Shown here: piece by piece, positions 17,353 through 26,902 of the stretch
Position numbering within the stretch: the first letter of the stretch is position 1
Layout of the letters: each line of letters opens with the position of its first letter
DNA from: Sphingobium cupriresistens
Lineage (GTDB): Bacteria > Pseudomonadota > Alphaproteobacteria > Sphingomonadales > Sphingomonadaceae
Direction: 5' to 3'
DNA length: 64,000 bases
Assembly: GCF_004152865.1 (NCBI RefSeq)
Contig: NZ_SEOO01000007.1
Span: forward strand, 1-64,000
The notes under the pieces: model-generated
What the model was told of the DNA's origin: nothing
The model's database searches: none
The model's input: the letters and a program-made list of their open reading frames with translations, nothing else
Program-made: the position numbers and the translations under genes

Positions 17353-17918
17353 AGCGCCGCCTGCCATTCGCGCACCGCGTCGATGGGCCAGGTCAGCATC
17401 AGGATGTTGAGCGTCAGATTGTCGCGGATCACCGCCAGCGCCAGCAATTCCAGCACGATCGCGAGCATGACCGTCACCCAAGTTGGCGCGCGGGCAGCGA
17501 ACAGGAAGCCCAGCGTCATCATGCCGATATCGCTCATCGAATTCAGGATGGTGTCGCCGGAATAGCCGAGCGCGATCGTCGTGGCGCGATAGCGGTCGAT
17601 GATGATCGGCGAATTTTCCAATATCTCCCATGCCGATTCGATCAGCACGGCCAGCGCCAGCCGAGGCCCGATCGGCCGGCGTTTCAGCAACAGGTGTGCG
17701 CCCGCGTAGAACAGGAAGCCGTGGATCACATGGCTGAGGCTGTACCAGTCGGCGATATGCTGGCTGTTGCCGCTGTCGAGCGCGCCGTGCCACAATTCGA
17801 CATAGCCGCAGGTGCAGATGGGGGGGCGGCGCATCAGGAACAGGATGACGCAAGCGGCCAGTGCGATCAGGGCGGCGGCGATGAGGCCGCGCCGGTTGAT
17901 CCTTTGTGTGCGTCGCAT
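17349..17918 (-). CDS. DUF2585 family membrane protein
   Basis: The 189-residue protein has four to five membrane segments and the family motifs CTCGYVELWHG, SQHIADWYSLSHVIHGFLFY, ESAWEILENSPIIIDRYR and GYSGDTILNSMSDI, all polar clusters inside or beside helices. The family is common in alphaproteobacteria and has no assigned biochemical role; the conserved His/Glu/Asp residues suggest a metal site, which is inference. It is divergent from gmk. Confidence 0.9.
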   Translation of the reverse strand: MRRTQRINRRGLIAAALIALAACVILFLMRRPPICTCGYVELWHGALDSGNSQHIADWYSLSHVIHGFLFYAGAHLLLKRRPIGPRLALAVLIESAWEILENSPIIIDRYRATTIALGYSGDTILNSMSDIGMMTLGFLFAARAPTWVTVMLAIVLELLALAVIRDNLTLNILMLTWPIDAVREWQAAL

Positions 17919-17972
17919 CGTCTCTCCCCAGCCCCCTCTTGCAAAATCGCGTTTCAGGCGTCACTAGCGGCC

Positions 17973-18638
17973 ATGGCCGACACCCTTCCTTCAGAGACTC
18001 CCGATTTCAAGCGGCGGGGCGTTCTTTTCGTCCTTTCCTCCCCCTCCGGCGCGGGCAAATCCACCATTGCGCGCAAACTGCTGGCGGCCGAACCGGACCT
18101 GTCCATGTCGGTATCGGCGACCACGCGGCCGATGCGGCCGGGGGAGATCGAGGGCAAGGATTATCATTTCGTCGATCTGCAAGAGTTCCGCCGGATGACG
18201 AGCGACCATGAGTTTCTGGAATGGGCGCATGTGTTCGGCCAGCGTTACGGCACGCCACGTGGCCCGGTCGAGGCGATGTTGAAGGCTGGCCAGGACGTAT
18301 TGTTCGACATCGACTGGCAGGGTGCGCAGCAATTGCACCAGATTGCCGGCGGCGACGTCGTCCGCATCTTCATCCTGCCGCCGTCCATGGAGGAGCTGGA
18401 GCGTCGCCTGCGCGGGCGGGCGACCGACAGCGAGGCGGTGATCGAGGGTCGCATGGCGCGCGCCGCGGGCGAGATCGCGCATTGGGACGGCTATGATTAT
18501 GTGCTGTGCAATGTCGATGCCGAGGACTGCTTTGCACGGGTCCAGACGATCCTGCACGCCGAACGGATGAAGCGCAGCCGACAGACCGGCCTGATCGGCT
18601 TCATCCGCAAGCTGGGCCGTTACCACCAGGACGATTAA
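17973..18638 (+). CDS. gmk: Guanylate kinase
   Basis: The 222-residue enzyme phosphorylates GMP to GDP. It carries the P-loop SSPSGAGKST, the GMP-binding TTRPMRPGEIEGKDYHFV segment and DIDWQGAQQL. The ATG at 17973 gives the usual length; an open frame continues upstream but has no family similarity. The stop overlaps that of the convergent methyltransferase gene. Confidence 0.96.
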   Translation: MADTLPSETPDFKRRGVLFVLSSPSGAGKSTIARKLLAAEPDLSMSVSATTRPMRPGEIEGKDYHFVDLQEFRRMTSDHEFLEWAHVFGQRYGTPRGPVEAMLKAGQDVLFDIDWQGAQQLHQIAGGDVVRIFILPPSMEELERRLRGRATDSEAVIEGRMARAAGEIAHWDGYDYVLCNVDAEDCFARVQTILHAERMKRSRQTGLIGFIRKLGRYHQDD

Positions 18639-19711
18639 ACCCGATCAAACCCGGCCGGGTCCGCCCAGTCGGGATGAGTCCAGGTCATCGCCTTGAACAA
18701 GCTGCCCATTTCGGCTTCGTCGGTCAGGCGGTGGCGGGCGGCGCCTATCTCCGCGGCGCGGGTGGGGGCGGTGCGGGCGAGCTGGTCGGCGCGGGCGTCG
18801 ATGCCGAGCTGGCGCAGATAATCGCCCTGGCCGACCGGGCCATGGACACGCAGGCCCGCCTGGCGCGCCATATTGCCCAGCACGGTGAAATCGACATGGG
18901 TGGTCAGGTCCACTTCGCCCGGATCGGTGAAAGGATCGGCGAACTGGTGTCCCTTCACCGCCTGGAGGGTGTCGCCCAGCGCCGGGCCTTCATGGCCATA
19001 GTCGATGATGATGACGGCGCCGCCCTGCTTGGCGATGCGGTGGGCCAGCGCATAGGCGATGCCGGCGCCCACGATCGGCGATTCGAGGATCGCGCCTTCT
19101 GGGGCTTCCACGGCGAGCGGCGGCAGGCCCGATTCGATACGACGATAGCCGGGGACGGGCAGGAAGCGGCCCTCCGCCTCCCGGCTGACGACGACGCGCT
19201 CACGCCATTCGTCCCCGACGCGGATGCACTGGCGGACGGGCAGAGCGTCGAAAAATTCATTGGCGACGACCAGCAGCGGGCCGGTGTCGGGCAGGCTGTC
19301 GATGCTGTCATGGTGGACGGCATGGGGTAGCAGGGCCAGTTGGCGGCCGCGCAGCGCCGGGCTGGTTTCGACCAGATGCACTTTGGGGGCGAGCGCGGCG
19401 CGTTCCATCGCCCGCAGCGCGTCGGCCGCCAGGGTGCCGCGGCCCGGCCCCAGCTCGGCATAGACGGCTTCGGGGCGGCGGCCCGATCGCATCCAGACGT
19501 CGGCCAGCGCCAGGCCGACCAGCTCGCCGAACATCTGGCTGATTTCCGGCGCTGTGGTGAAATCGCCGTCCGCGCCTAGCGGATCGCGGGTGGCGTAATA
19601 ATGCTGGTTCGCCTCCGCTATATAGTGCGCGACCGAGATCGGCCCGCCTGAAGCGATCTGCCGCGCCAGCCGATCGGCCAACGGCAGATCGGCCAAGGGT
19701 TTAGGCGACAC
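18635..19711 (-). CDS. MidA/NDUFAF7-like SAM-dependent methyltransferase
   Basis: The 358-residue protein has the family's [45 protein letters not shown] opening (a shorter part is diagnostic: [15 protein letters not shown]), then the SAM-binding strand [13 protein letters not shown] and [12 protein letters not shown]. The mitochondrial relative NDUFAF7 methylates an arginine of complex I during assembly; the bacterial role is not settled. Its start overlaps the lgt stop by eleven bases, so the two are coupled. Confidence 0.9.
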   Translation of the reverse strand: MSPKPLADLPLADRLARQIASGGPISVAHYIAEANQHYYATRDPLGADGDFTTAPEISQMFGELVGLALADVWMRSGRRPEAVYAELGPGRGTLAADALRAMERAALAPKVHLVETSPALRGRQLALLPHAVHHDSIDSLPDTGPLLVVANEFFDALPVRQCIRVGDEWRERVVVSREAEGRFLPVPGYRRIESGLPPLAVEAPEGAILESPIVGAGIAYALAHRIAKQGGAVIIIDYGHEGPALGDTLQAVKGHQFADPFTDPGEVDLTTHVDFTVLGNMARQAGLRVHGPVGQGDYLRQLGIDARADQLARTAPTRAAEIGAARHRLTDEAEMGSLFKAMTWTHPDWADPAGFDRV

Positions 19712-20567
19712 TGTTCATCCCGGCGATCGGTTCCACCCGGACGCGGCGGCGGCCGGCGGTGACGATCAGATAGAGGCCGCCCAGGATCATCGGCACGCAC
19801 AGCCACTGACCCATGTGCAGGCCGGTGCGCGCGGCGAACTCCATCAACTGGGCGTCGGCTTCGCGGACATATTCCACGCCGAAGCGGAAGCAGCCATAGC
19901 CCAGCAGGAAGAGGCCGACCAACATGCCCGGCTTGTAGCGCGCGCGTGTCTTCCAGAAGGCGAAGGCGAGGATGAGGAAGAGGACGACGCCTTCGAGCGC
20001 GGCTTCGTACAACTGGCTGGGATGGCGCGGCAGATCGCCGCCGGTGGGGAAGATCATACCCCAGGGCACGTCGGTTTCCTTGCCCCACAATTCGCCGTTC
20101 ACGAAATTGGCGAGTCGGCCGAAGAACAGGCCGAAAGGCACGACGCAGGCGACATAATCATGGATGCGCAGCCAGCTCAGCTTTTCCTTCCACGCCATGT
20201 AGAGGATGCCGAGCGACACGCCGACCGCGCCGCCATGGAAGGACATGCCGCCATTCCACAGCTTGAAGATATCGAGCGGGTGGGCGAGGATTTCGGGCTG
20301 GTAGAAGATCACATAGGCGAGCCGCCCGCCGATGATGATGCCCAGCGTCGCATAGAAGATCATGTCGTCGGCATGGCGGCGGCCCATCGGCGAACCGGGC
20401 TGGGCGACCAGTTTGAGCAGATACCAATAGCCGATCAGGATGCCCGACAGATAGGCGAGGCTGTACCATTTGAGCGTGAAGAAGCCCAGATTGAGGGCGA
20501 CGGGGTCCAGCCCCAGATCTTCAAAGCGAATGGCGCCCGAAGCGGCGGCGGCAAGGTCCAGGATCAA
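19701..20567 (-). CDS. lgt: Prolipoprotein diacylglyceryl transferase
   Basis: The 288-residue inner-membrane enzyme has seven hydrophobic segments and the Lgt signature [13 protein letters not shown] with its essential arginine, plus [15 protein letters not shown] and the HGGAVG loop. It transfers diacylglycerol to the lipobox cysteine of prolipoproteins such as that encoded at 7586-7900. The start is a TTG preceded by AAGGGGAC; no ATG fits the family amino terminus. Confidence 0.96.
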   Translation of the reverse strand: MILDLAAAASGAIRFEDLGLDPVALNLGFFTLKWYSLAYLSGILIGYWYLLKLVAQPGSPMGRRHADDMIFYATLGIIIGGRLAYVIFYQPEILAHPLDIFKLWNGGMSFHGGAVGVSLGILYMAWKEKLSWLRIHDYVACVVPFGLFFGRLANFVNGELWGKETDVPWGMIFPTGGDLPRHPSQLYEAALEGVVLFLILAFAFWKTRARYKPGMLVGLFLLGYGCFRFGVEYVREADAQLMEFAARTGLHMGQWLCVPMILGGLYLIVTAGRRRVRVEPIAGMNSVA

Positions 20568-21054
20568 AACAACGTCCCCTTGGGAATTGGATTGCGGGCA
20601 TAGAACAAGCGGCGGCCAAGATGAAGGGGGGACGAGGATTTGGTGATGTCGGCGCGTCGCGCAGGGTCCGATTGCGCGCCACGGCCGAAGTTCACACCGT
20701 TGTCGGGTGATTTGCGCGAAAAGCGCCGCCGACGCGCCTGCGACGCTATCGCGAGGCTACAGGTGGGGAAGTTCGGGGTCAGGATTGGGTCACATCGACG
20801 CCACACCGACGCGCCGGGTTCGCGCCATCTTTGCGCCATGGGTGCGATGGGCCAGCGGTTGGCAGGCCTGGGGAGTGGCTGGTCCATCGGTGAGGGTAAA
20901 CCAGAGAATGGCGGAATAGGAAAGACTGTGGCGTGGGGGAGCGAAAACGGACTGGATGCCTGTCCGCTGACGGGGTGAGTGATGGCCATAGGCGACCATT
21001 TGCGGTTTTCAAAATATGCGGGCGTCATTACTTGGAAGCGGCCATTCCACTTAT
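20568..21054. other. 487-base region without a supported gene
   Basis: This gap between lgt and the repeat-flanked GIY-YIG gene has several open frames of 70-155 codons on both strands, but none has a recognisable product, a signal peptide or a good ribosome-binding site. It may include the lgt promoter and vestiges of an eroded gene. I see no repeats in it. Confidence 0.5.
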
Positions 21055-21087
21055 CGTCACCCCAGCGAAGGCTGGGGTCTCAGGCGG
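21055..21087 (+). repeat. Left 33-base terminal inverted repeat of the GIY-YIG element
   Basis: The 33 bases are the exact reverse complement of 21398-21430. Inside the repeat ACCCCAGC and GCTGGGGT form an eight-base stem with a GAAG loop. The inner end directly abuts the stop codon of the GIY-YIG gene at 21088. Confidence 0.95.
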
Positions 21088-21378
21088 TCAGAAAATAACG
21101 TCTGACATATCGCGCCAACCTGGATTGCTCTCTTCCACAAGCCGGATTTTCCATTCCCGCTTCCAGGCTTTGAGTGCTTTCTCGCGGGCGATAGCGAGCG
21201 TGATGTCATCATGTGGCTCGACCAGAACCAGGCGGGTCAGCCCGTATGTCTTGCAAAAAGCCGATCCAGTGCCGTTTCGATGTTGTTCGGCGCGCGCAGC
21301 GATGTCGGCTGTGACGCCGATATAAAGAACGCCCCTCGGCTTGTTGGTCATGATGTAGGTGTAGCCGCCCCGTGCCAT
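21088..21378 (-). CDS. Small GIY-YIG nuclease family protein (UPF0213/YhbQ-like)
   Basis: The 96-residue protein is one GIY-YIG domain: YTYIMTNKPRGVLYIGVT gives the paired strands, followed by the helix with the conserved Arg/His (AARAEQHRNGTGSAFC), YGLTRLVLVEPH and the glutamate-containing AREKALKAWKREWK. Family members are small predicted endonucleases of unknown target. The gene is bracketed by 33-base perfect inverted repeats with 0 and 19 bases to spare, which suggests a self-contained mobile unit. Confidence 0.92.
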   Translation of the reverse strand: MARGGYTYIMTNKPRGVLYIGVTADIAARAEQHRNGTGSAFCKTYGLTRLVLVEPHDDITLAIAREKALKAWKREWKIRLVEESNPGWRDMSDVIF

Positions 21379-21397
21379 GTCCCACCGTAGCGCACCG

Positions 21398-21430
21398 CCG
21401 CCTGAGACCCCAGCCTTCGCTGGGGTGACG
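21398..21430 (-). repeat. Right 33-base terminal inverted repeat of the GIY-YIG element
   Basis: This is the perfect reverse complement of 21055-21087, also with the internal eight-base stem and four-base loop. It lies 19 bases upstream of the GIY-YIG start codon, so it falls in the leader or promoter of that gene. Confidence 0.95.
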
Positions 21431-21495
21431 GTGAATTTTATGCTCGCTCTACGGCATTTGCGCCCGTAAATCCGCCATTCCCCTCTGCACCCAAA

Positions 21496-22017
21496 TCAGT
21501 CCCTCGCGCCCGCATCCTCCAGCCCCTTCGCCGCGCGCACGCCCTGGCGGCCGTGCTGTGCCAATGCTTGTTTCAGCGCGGTCGGATGTGGAGCGATCAG
21601 GAAGCCGAAGCTGACCGTACCATGTTTCGTTTCGACGGCATGGTGCAGGCGGTGGGCCTGGACGATGCGCTTCATGTAGCGGGAGCGGGCGACATAGCGG
21701 TGCTTCACCCGCTGATGCACGATGATGTCGTGAAAGCCCAGATAGATGGCGCCATAGGCGGCGATGCCCGCGCCGACCGCGGTCGCCCAACTGCCCCAGC
21801 CCCATTGCACGCCACCGAGCAGCAGCAGGATGGAGGGCAGGGCGAAGATCACGAAATAGAGGTCGTTCGCTTCCCAAAAGCCGGTACGCGGGCGGTGGTG
21901 GCTGGCGTGGAGGAACCAGCCGGGGCCGTGCATCACCCAGCGGTGCATGACATAGGCAAAGCCCTCCATCGCGGTGAGCGTGGCGAGGAAGATGAGGCAG
22001 AGGGCGATGGGCGACAT
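21496..22017 (-). CDS. crtZ: Beta-carotene hydroxylase
   Basis: The 173-residue membrane enzyme of the fatty-acid-hydroxylase superfamily has the di-iron histidine clusters HRWVMH, HASHH, HDIIVHQRVKH and HRLHH across four hydrophobic segments. CrtZ adds 3-hydroxyl groups to beta-carotene to make zeaxanthin, consistent with the yellow pigments of sphingomonads. The start MSPIALCLIFLATLTAMEG gives the usual length; an ATG 60 bases upstream is less typical. No other carotenoid gene is adjacent. Confidence 0.92.
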   Translation of the reverse strand: MSPIALCLIFLATLTAMEGFAYVMHRWVMHGPGWFLHASHHRPRTGFWEANDLYFVIFALPSILLLLGGVQWGWGSWATAVGAGIAAYGAIYLGFHDIIVHQRVKHRYVARSRYMKRIVQAHRLHHAVETKHGTVSFGFLIAPHPTALKQALAQHGRQGVRAAKGLEDAGARD

Positions 22018-22099
22018 GCTGACGCATATAGGCGCTGTGGCGGGACGAGGCGACCCTCCTATCATTCCTATGGACAAATTGCGTTATGGCCAGTCGGTC

Positions 22100-23371
22100 C
22101 TAAGGCGGGCTGGATGGCGTGTCCGGGGCGTGGTGGATGACGCGCTGCGGGTAGGGAATGGCGATATCATTGTCGCGAAACAACTGCCAGACGCGGCCCA
22201 ATACGTCCGACTTCACATTGCCCACGCCGCCTTCGGGATCGCTGATCCACACCAAAATGTCATGCTCGACCCGGCTTTCGCCAAAGCCGGTGAGCCAGAC
22301 ATTGGGCTTGGGATTGCGCAATACGCGGGGGCTGTCCTGCGCGGCCTGGAGCATGAGTTGCTGGGCGAGTTGCAGATCGGAGTCGAAGGCAATGCCGATA
22401 GGGATGCGGACGCGGACGTTGCGGTCGGAATAGGACCAGTTCTCCACCTCCTGCGTCATCAGATTCTCGTTGGGAATCAGATGTTCCTTGCCGTCGCGGG
22501 TAATGACGGAGACGGCGCGGACGCCGATCTTGTTCACCCAGCCGAAACTGTCGCCCACGACGATGACGTCGCCCGGCTTGATCGATCGGTCCATCAGCAG
22601 GATGATGCCGGCGATGAGGTTGCCGAAGGTTTTTTGCAGGCCGAAACCGATGGCAAGACCCAGCGCGCCGGAGAATACCGCGAAGGCGGTAAGGTCGATG
22701 CCCAGCAAGTCGACGCCGATGAAGAAGGCGGCGACGACCACGGTGATGGCGGCGAGTTTCTGCGCCAGCAGCTTTTGCGTCGGATCGAAGCCGTCGGTCT
22801 TCTGGATCGAGCGGCCGATCACCCGGTTGGCCAGGCGCACCGCGGCGAATAGCGCGACGCAGGTGGCGGCGATCGAGAGCAGGCCGAGCAGGGTGATGCG
22901 CCGCTTGCCCAGGGTGACGCCGATCCGGTCGAGCATTTCGCCCACCGGGGCGATGCCGCCGCTGCTGCCCGACACGATCAGGATGAAGAGGATGAGCGCG
23001 AGTGGGGCGACCGCCCAGCGCGGGATGGCGAGGCCGCGCAATATATGGGTGGCGAGCAGCGCCACTGCGCCGCCCAGCATGGCGCCGACGACGAGATGGG
23101 CGATAGAGCCGGTCGGCCAGAGGATGAGCGCCAGCGCCAGCAGCAAGGCGGCGACGCCGTGGCGCAGGATGGCGCGGACATGGCCGGCCAGCGCGTCGCC
23201 CAGCGGCGGCAGGCGATGGCGCAGGCGCGGGGCGAGGGCGCGGCCGATGGCCCAGGCGGCGGCATAAAGCACAATGGCGAGCAGCAGCGCGACCATCGGG
23301 TGGACGATGTCCGGGTCGCCGGGCAAGAGCGCCAGCAAATGGGTGGCGCCAGGGGTCATCGGCGGGGTCAT
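22100..23371 (-). CDS. MscS-family mechanosensitive ion channel
   Basis: The 423-residue protein has about six membrane segments followed by the MscS core: the pore helix AFAVFSGALGLAIGFGLQKTFGNLIAGI and the beta domain with KPGDVIVVGDSFGWVNKIGVRAV. It would release osmolytes on hypo-osmotic shock. The length is intermediate between MscS (about 290) and the larger MscK-like proteins. Only three bases separate it from the metC stop, so it is probably the last gene of sseA-metC-mscS. Confidence 0.93.
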   Translation of the reverse strand: MTPPMTPGATHLLALLPGDPDIVHPMVALLLAIVLYAAAWAIGRALAPRLRHRLPPLGDALAGHVRAILRHGVAALLLALALILWPTGSIAHLVVGAMLGGAVALLATHILRGLAIPRWAVAPLALILFILIVSGSSGGIAPVGEMLDRIGVTLGKRRITLLGLLSIAATCVALFAAVRLANRVIGRSIQKTDGFDPTQKLLAQKLAAITVVVAAFFIGVDLLGIDLTAFAVFSGALGLAIGFGLQKTFGNLIAGIILLMDRSIKPGDVIVVGDSFGWVNKIGVRAVSVITRDGKEHLIPNENLMTQEVENWSYSDRNVRVRIPIGIAFDSDLQLAQQLMLQAAQDSPRVLRNPKPNVWLTGFGESRVEHDILVWISDPEGGVGNVKSDVLGRVWQLFRDNDIAIPYPQRVIHHAPDTPSSPP

Positions 23372-23374
23372 TTT

Positions 23375-24604
23375 CTAGCCGGCGTCCCGTATCGCCCGGA
23401 AGCGGTCGAGGCCGGCGTCGAGGTCCGCGATCAGGTCGGCCGGGTCTTCCAGGCCGATATGGAGGCGGATCGCCGGACCTTGCGCGCTCCATCGTGTGGC
23501 GCTGCGGTAGCGGGCGGGATCGACGGGCAGGGCCAGGCTTTCGAAGCCGCCCCAGCTATAGCCGATGCCGAAATGGGCGAGGCCGTCGATCAGGGCGGCG
23601 CGAGCCGCATCGTCGCCGCCGTTCAGGATGACGGTGAAGAGGCCGGTCGAACCGCTGAAATCCCGTTGCCACAGCGCGTGGCCGGGGCAGTCGGGGAGCG
23701 CCGGGTGGAGGACGCGAGCGACGTCCGCCTGGGCGCTGAGCCAGCGGGCGATGGCGAGCGCGCTGTCCTGATGCTGTTGCAGCCGCAGCCCCAGCGTGCG
23801 CAGGCCGCGGCTGGCCAGCCAGGCGTCGTCGGGGCTGACCATCTGGCCGAAGACATAGGCGGTCTGGCGGATTTTGGCGAACCAGTCGGGGGTGGCGGTG
23901 ACGGAGCCCATCATCACGTCGCTATGGCCGACGATATATTTGGTGCAGGCGAGGATGGAGATATCGACGCCATGGCTGAGCGCCGGGAAATAGAGCGGCG
24001 TCGCCCAGCTATTGTCGAGCAGGGTGACGACGCCGTTCGTCTTCGCCCAGGCGGTCAGCGCAGGGATATCCTGCACCTCGAAGGTCAGGCTGCCGGGGCT
24101 TTCGAGGAAGAGGGCACGGATCGGGCCGCCTTCAAGATAGACATCAAGTGAGACGGCTGTGGGATCATAATAGATCGTTTCGATACCGTAATTATCCAGC
24201 AATTGCGTGCAGAAATTGCGGGTCGGGTCATAGGCGCTGTCCACCATCAGCAGCCGGTCGCCGGGCTTGAGGACGGCCATCAGCGCGCAGGCGATCGCCG
24301 CGACGCCCGACGGGTAGAGCATCGTGCCTTCCGCGCCCGGCTCCATTTCGGTGAGCGCGTCGGCAAGGGACCAGGCGGTCGGCGTGCCCTTGCGCCCGTA
24401 GAAAAGCCGTTCGTGGGTGCTGCTGCCCGCGGCTTTGCGCAGATGGGCGACATTGTCATAGAGGATGGTCGAGGCGCGCCAGACAGGCGGGCTGACGATC
24501 GCGCCGGGCTGGCCGGGCATCCCGGTCCATTCGGGCTTGCGGCCGGCTTGCGCGAGTTTGGTGAGGGGCCTGCGCCCATCCTTGCCGGAAGCGTCTTCGC
24601 TCAT
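23375..24604 (-). CDS. metC: Cystathionine beta-lyase
   Basis: The 409-residue PLP enzyme of the Cys/Met-metabolism family carries ILACTKYIVGHSDVMMGS with the PLP-binding lysine, the aspartate-containing TLLDNSWATPLYF and the amino-terminal YGRKGTPTAW. It cleaves cystathionine to homocysteine in methionine synthesis, although related lyases or gamma-synthases cannot be fully excluded. The start overlaps the sseA stop by four bases, pairing two sulfur-metabolism enzymes. Confidence 0.9.
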   Translation of the reverse strand: MSEDASGKDGRRPLTKLAQAGRKPEWTGMPGQPGAIVSPPVWRASTILYDNVAHLRKAAGSSTHERLFYGRKGTPTAWSLADALTEMEPGAEGTMLYPSGVAAIACALMAVLKPGDRLLMVDSAYDPTRNFCTQLLDNYGIETIYYDPTAVSLDVYLEGGPIRALFLESPGSLTFEVQDIPALTAWAKTNGVVTLLDNSWATPLYFPALSHGVDISILACTKYIVGHSDVMMGSVTATPDWFAKIRQTAYVFGQMVSPDDAWLASRGLRTLGLRLQQHQDSALAIARWLSAQADVARVLHPALPDCPGHALWQRDFSGSTGLFTVILNGGDDAARAALIDGLAHFGIGYSWGGFESLALPVDPARYRSATRWSAQGPAIRLHIGLEDPADLIADLDAGLDRFRAIRDAG

Positions 24605-25446
24605 GCTGCGCCCGTCGCCTTGGGCGTGACCGGGTCGAAGCCCCATTCCGACCAGCTCCCGTCATAGAGGGTGACGGCGTCGTTGCCGAGCGTTTCGAGG
24701 CCCGCGAGCAGGATCGCGGCGGTGACGCCGCTGCCGCAGGTTGTGATGACCGGAGCGGCCGGGTCGATGCCCGCGCCCTCGAACAGCGCGCGCAGTTCGT
24801 CGCCCGCCTTCATGCTGTTGTCCGGATTGAACAGCGCGGAGGAGGGGAGGTTGCGCGATCCGGGGATGTGGCCCGACGCCATGCCGGGGCGCGGTTCGGC
24901 CTCTGCGCCCGTGAAGCGGCCCGCGCCGCGCGCGTCGAGCACCTGTTCCGCGCCGCTCGCGACATTGGCGATCAGGTCCGCCTTGGTGCGGACCTGGCCG
25001 GCTGCGCGACGGGCGATGGCGGTGCCGGGGGCGGGCGTTGCCGCGCCGCTCTGCGTCGGGCGGCCCTCCGCCAGCCATTTGGGCAGGCCGCCGTCGAGGA
25101 TCGCTGCGGATGCGCCCAGGCCGTAAAGGCGCATCATCCACCAGCCGCGCGCGGCGCTGTGGGTGGGGCTGTTGTCATAAACGACGATGCGGCTGTCGGG
25201 ATAGATTCCCAGCGCCTGGACACGCTGCGTCATGAGATCGTCGGAGGGCAACATGCCGGGGGTCGGGTCCGCGGGATCGTTGAGCGTCGGCAGGTCGAGA
25301 AAGACCGCGCCGGGGATATGGGCGGCTTCATATTCGGCGCGCGGGTCGCGCGGGGTGCCGGGCAGGAACAGGCTGGCGTCGAGGATGACGAGGTCGGGCT
25401 GGCCAAGCTGGGCAGCGAGGTCTGCGGTGGACAGGAAAATGGTCAT
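24601..25446 (-). CDS. sseA: 3-mercaptopyruvate/thiosulfate sulfurtransferase
   Basis: The 281-residue protein has two rhodanese domains. The second contains the active-site loop VITTCGSGVTA, whose CGSGVT sequence fits mercaptopyruvate sulfurtransferase rather than thiosulfate sulfurtransferase (CRKGVT). The amino-terminal half has SRIVVYDNS and the GGLPKWLAEG segment. It overlaps metC and likely feeds sulfur transfer or cysteine degradation. Confidence 0.93.
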   Translation of the reverse strand: MTIFLSTADLAAQLGQPDLVILDASLFLPGTPRDPRAEYEAAHIPGAVFLDLPTLNDPADPTPGMLPSDDLMTQRVQALGIYPDSRIVVYDNSPTHSAARGWWMMRLYGLGASAAILDGGLPKWLAEGRPTQSGAATPAPGTAIARRAAGQVRTKADLIANVASGAEQVLDARGAGRFTGAEAEPRPGMASGHIPGSRNLPSSALFNPDNSMKAGDELRALFEGAGIDPAAPVITTCGSGVTAAILLAGLETLGNDAVTLYDGSWSEWGFDPVTPKATGAA

Positions 25447-25518
25447 GCGGCATCCTTCGGCCCTTGTTCGCGCCTGTCTTAGAGCGGGACGGCAAGGGAT
25501 TAAAGGGCGTTGCGCCTA

Positions 25519-26814
25519 TCAGGCCGGCGTAAGTTCCGCCGCGGCGCGGGCGGCGGGGCGGCGATATTGGCGCGGGCCCTGGTCCAGGCGGAGCGGGGCG
25601 AGGCGCTCGGCCGGCGGCTCCTGCTCCTGCCCGACGATGAAGGCGCGGGCGGTGCGGCCCTGTTCGACCGGATCGCCATCCTGCGGCCCCCAGCGATAGG
25701 CGGCGTCGAAGGCGGCCAGCGGGATCAGCAGGCTGCGCTGGCCCATCGTCACCGGCACGATCTGGTCGGGCGACAGGCGCAGCTCGCCCGCAAGCTGTAG
25801 CGTTTCGCCCGATGCGATTGATACGGCGCTATGCAGTGGCAGGCCATCGTCGCCGGTGAAGAAGCCGTTGAGCAGGGCCTGCTGCTGCGCGCCGCCATTG
25901 CCCAATATGCCGCGCACCAGCACGTCCTGCGCCGGGCGGTCGCCGCGATTGTGCAGGATCAGGCTGTAGCTGATCGTGACGCCCATCAGCGAATAGCGCG
26001 CCTGCGACACGGTCATGTCCATGTCGAGCCAGGGACGCTCGGCCGGGGCGGACGTGGGCGCGCGCGCGGTGGCGGGGGCGGCGGGGGTGAGTCGCACGGT
26101 GTCGGCAGGCGGTGGTGGCGCGGCGGGCGGGGCGACTGGATCGGCTAAGGGTTCCGCAGCCGGTTCGGCGAGCGGTTCCGCGGTCGGACGGCGGCGGCGT
26201 AGCATAAAGGCGGCGGCCAGCACGGCCAGGGCGAGCAGGCCGCCGATGATCCAGGGCAGGGACAGGGGACTGGCGTCTTCCGCCGTCGGGGCGGGCGCGG
26301 CGGCCGGTTCCGGACTGTCCGTGGCATTGGTCGCGGGCGCGGGAGGTGGCTGGAGCGTTGGCGCGACCGGGGCGCTGGCGTTGGCCGGGGCGTCGTCGGG
26401 CGCGGGCTGCGCCGGCGTGGCGGCGGCGGGTGCGGCTTCGGGCTGGCGCGTCGGCTGCGCGGGCGGCAGCGTCGCGCGATCGGTGGGACGCGGCGTGAGG
26501 GGCGTTTCCGACGGCGTCGCAGGTGGGGCAGGGCGCGGGCGGCTGGGCTGCGGCGTCGGCTGCACCGTGACGGGCGGCAGCGTCACCGTGGGTGCTACGA
26601 CCGGGGGCGTAACGCTGGGCGTGACGGGATCGCGATAGACGTTGAGTTCCGGACCCTGCCGGTTGGGATTGGGCGCGGGCGTCGTGTTGGCGGGCGGCAG
26701 TTGGAAGCCGGGGGCGGTTTCCGATGCTTGCTGGGCATGGACGGGCGCGGCGGACAGCGCAGTAAATGCCAGCAGCAGCACGGCGAAAGACGACGGACGA
26801 ATGTAAGACCCCAT
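25519..26814 (-). CDS. Proline-rich single-pass membrane protein, function unknown
   Basis: The 431-residue protein has a signal peptide at residues 1-28 (ending VHAQQ), a Pro/Ala/Thr-rich stretch to about 175, one membrane helix near 183-207 (SLPWIIGGLLALAVLAAAF) followed by RRRR, another Pro/Ala linker, and a folded carboxy-terminal domain of about 175 residues with beta-rich sequence (YSLILHNRGDRPAQDVLVRG). The layout resembles an envelope protein with a periplasmic brush and a cytoplasmic domain. I do not recognise the domain. Confidence 0.75.
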   Translation of the reverse strand: MGSYIRPSSFAVLLLAFTALSAAPVHAQQASETAPGFQLPPANTTPAPNPNRQGPELNVYRDPVTPSVTPPVVAPTVTLPPVTVQPTPQPSRPRPAPPATPSETPLTPRPTDRATLPPAQPTRQPEAAPAAATPAQPAPDDAPANASAPVAPTLQPPPAPATNATDSPEPAAAPAPTAEDASPLSLPWIIGGLLALAVLAAAFMLRRRRPTAEPLAEPAAEPLADPVAPPAAPPPPADTVRLTPAAPATARAPTSAPAERPWLDMDMTVSQARYSLMGVTISYSLILHNRGDRPAQDVLVRGILGNGGAQQQALLNGFFTGDDGLPLHSAVSIASGETLQLAGELRLSPDQIVPVTMGQRSLLIPLAAFDAAYRWGPQDGDPVEQGRTARAFIVGQEQEPPAERLAPLRLDQGPRQYRRPAARAAAELTPA

Positions 26815-26902
26815 GGTCCTGCCAAGGCATAAGAATGGCTGAACCGCAAGTGAACAATGCAGGCCGATGACATCAGGCGTGCAATCGCGTAGATGGCCGG
26901 GC

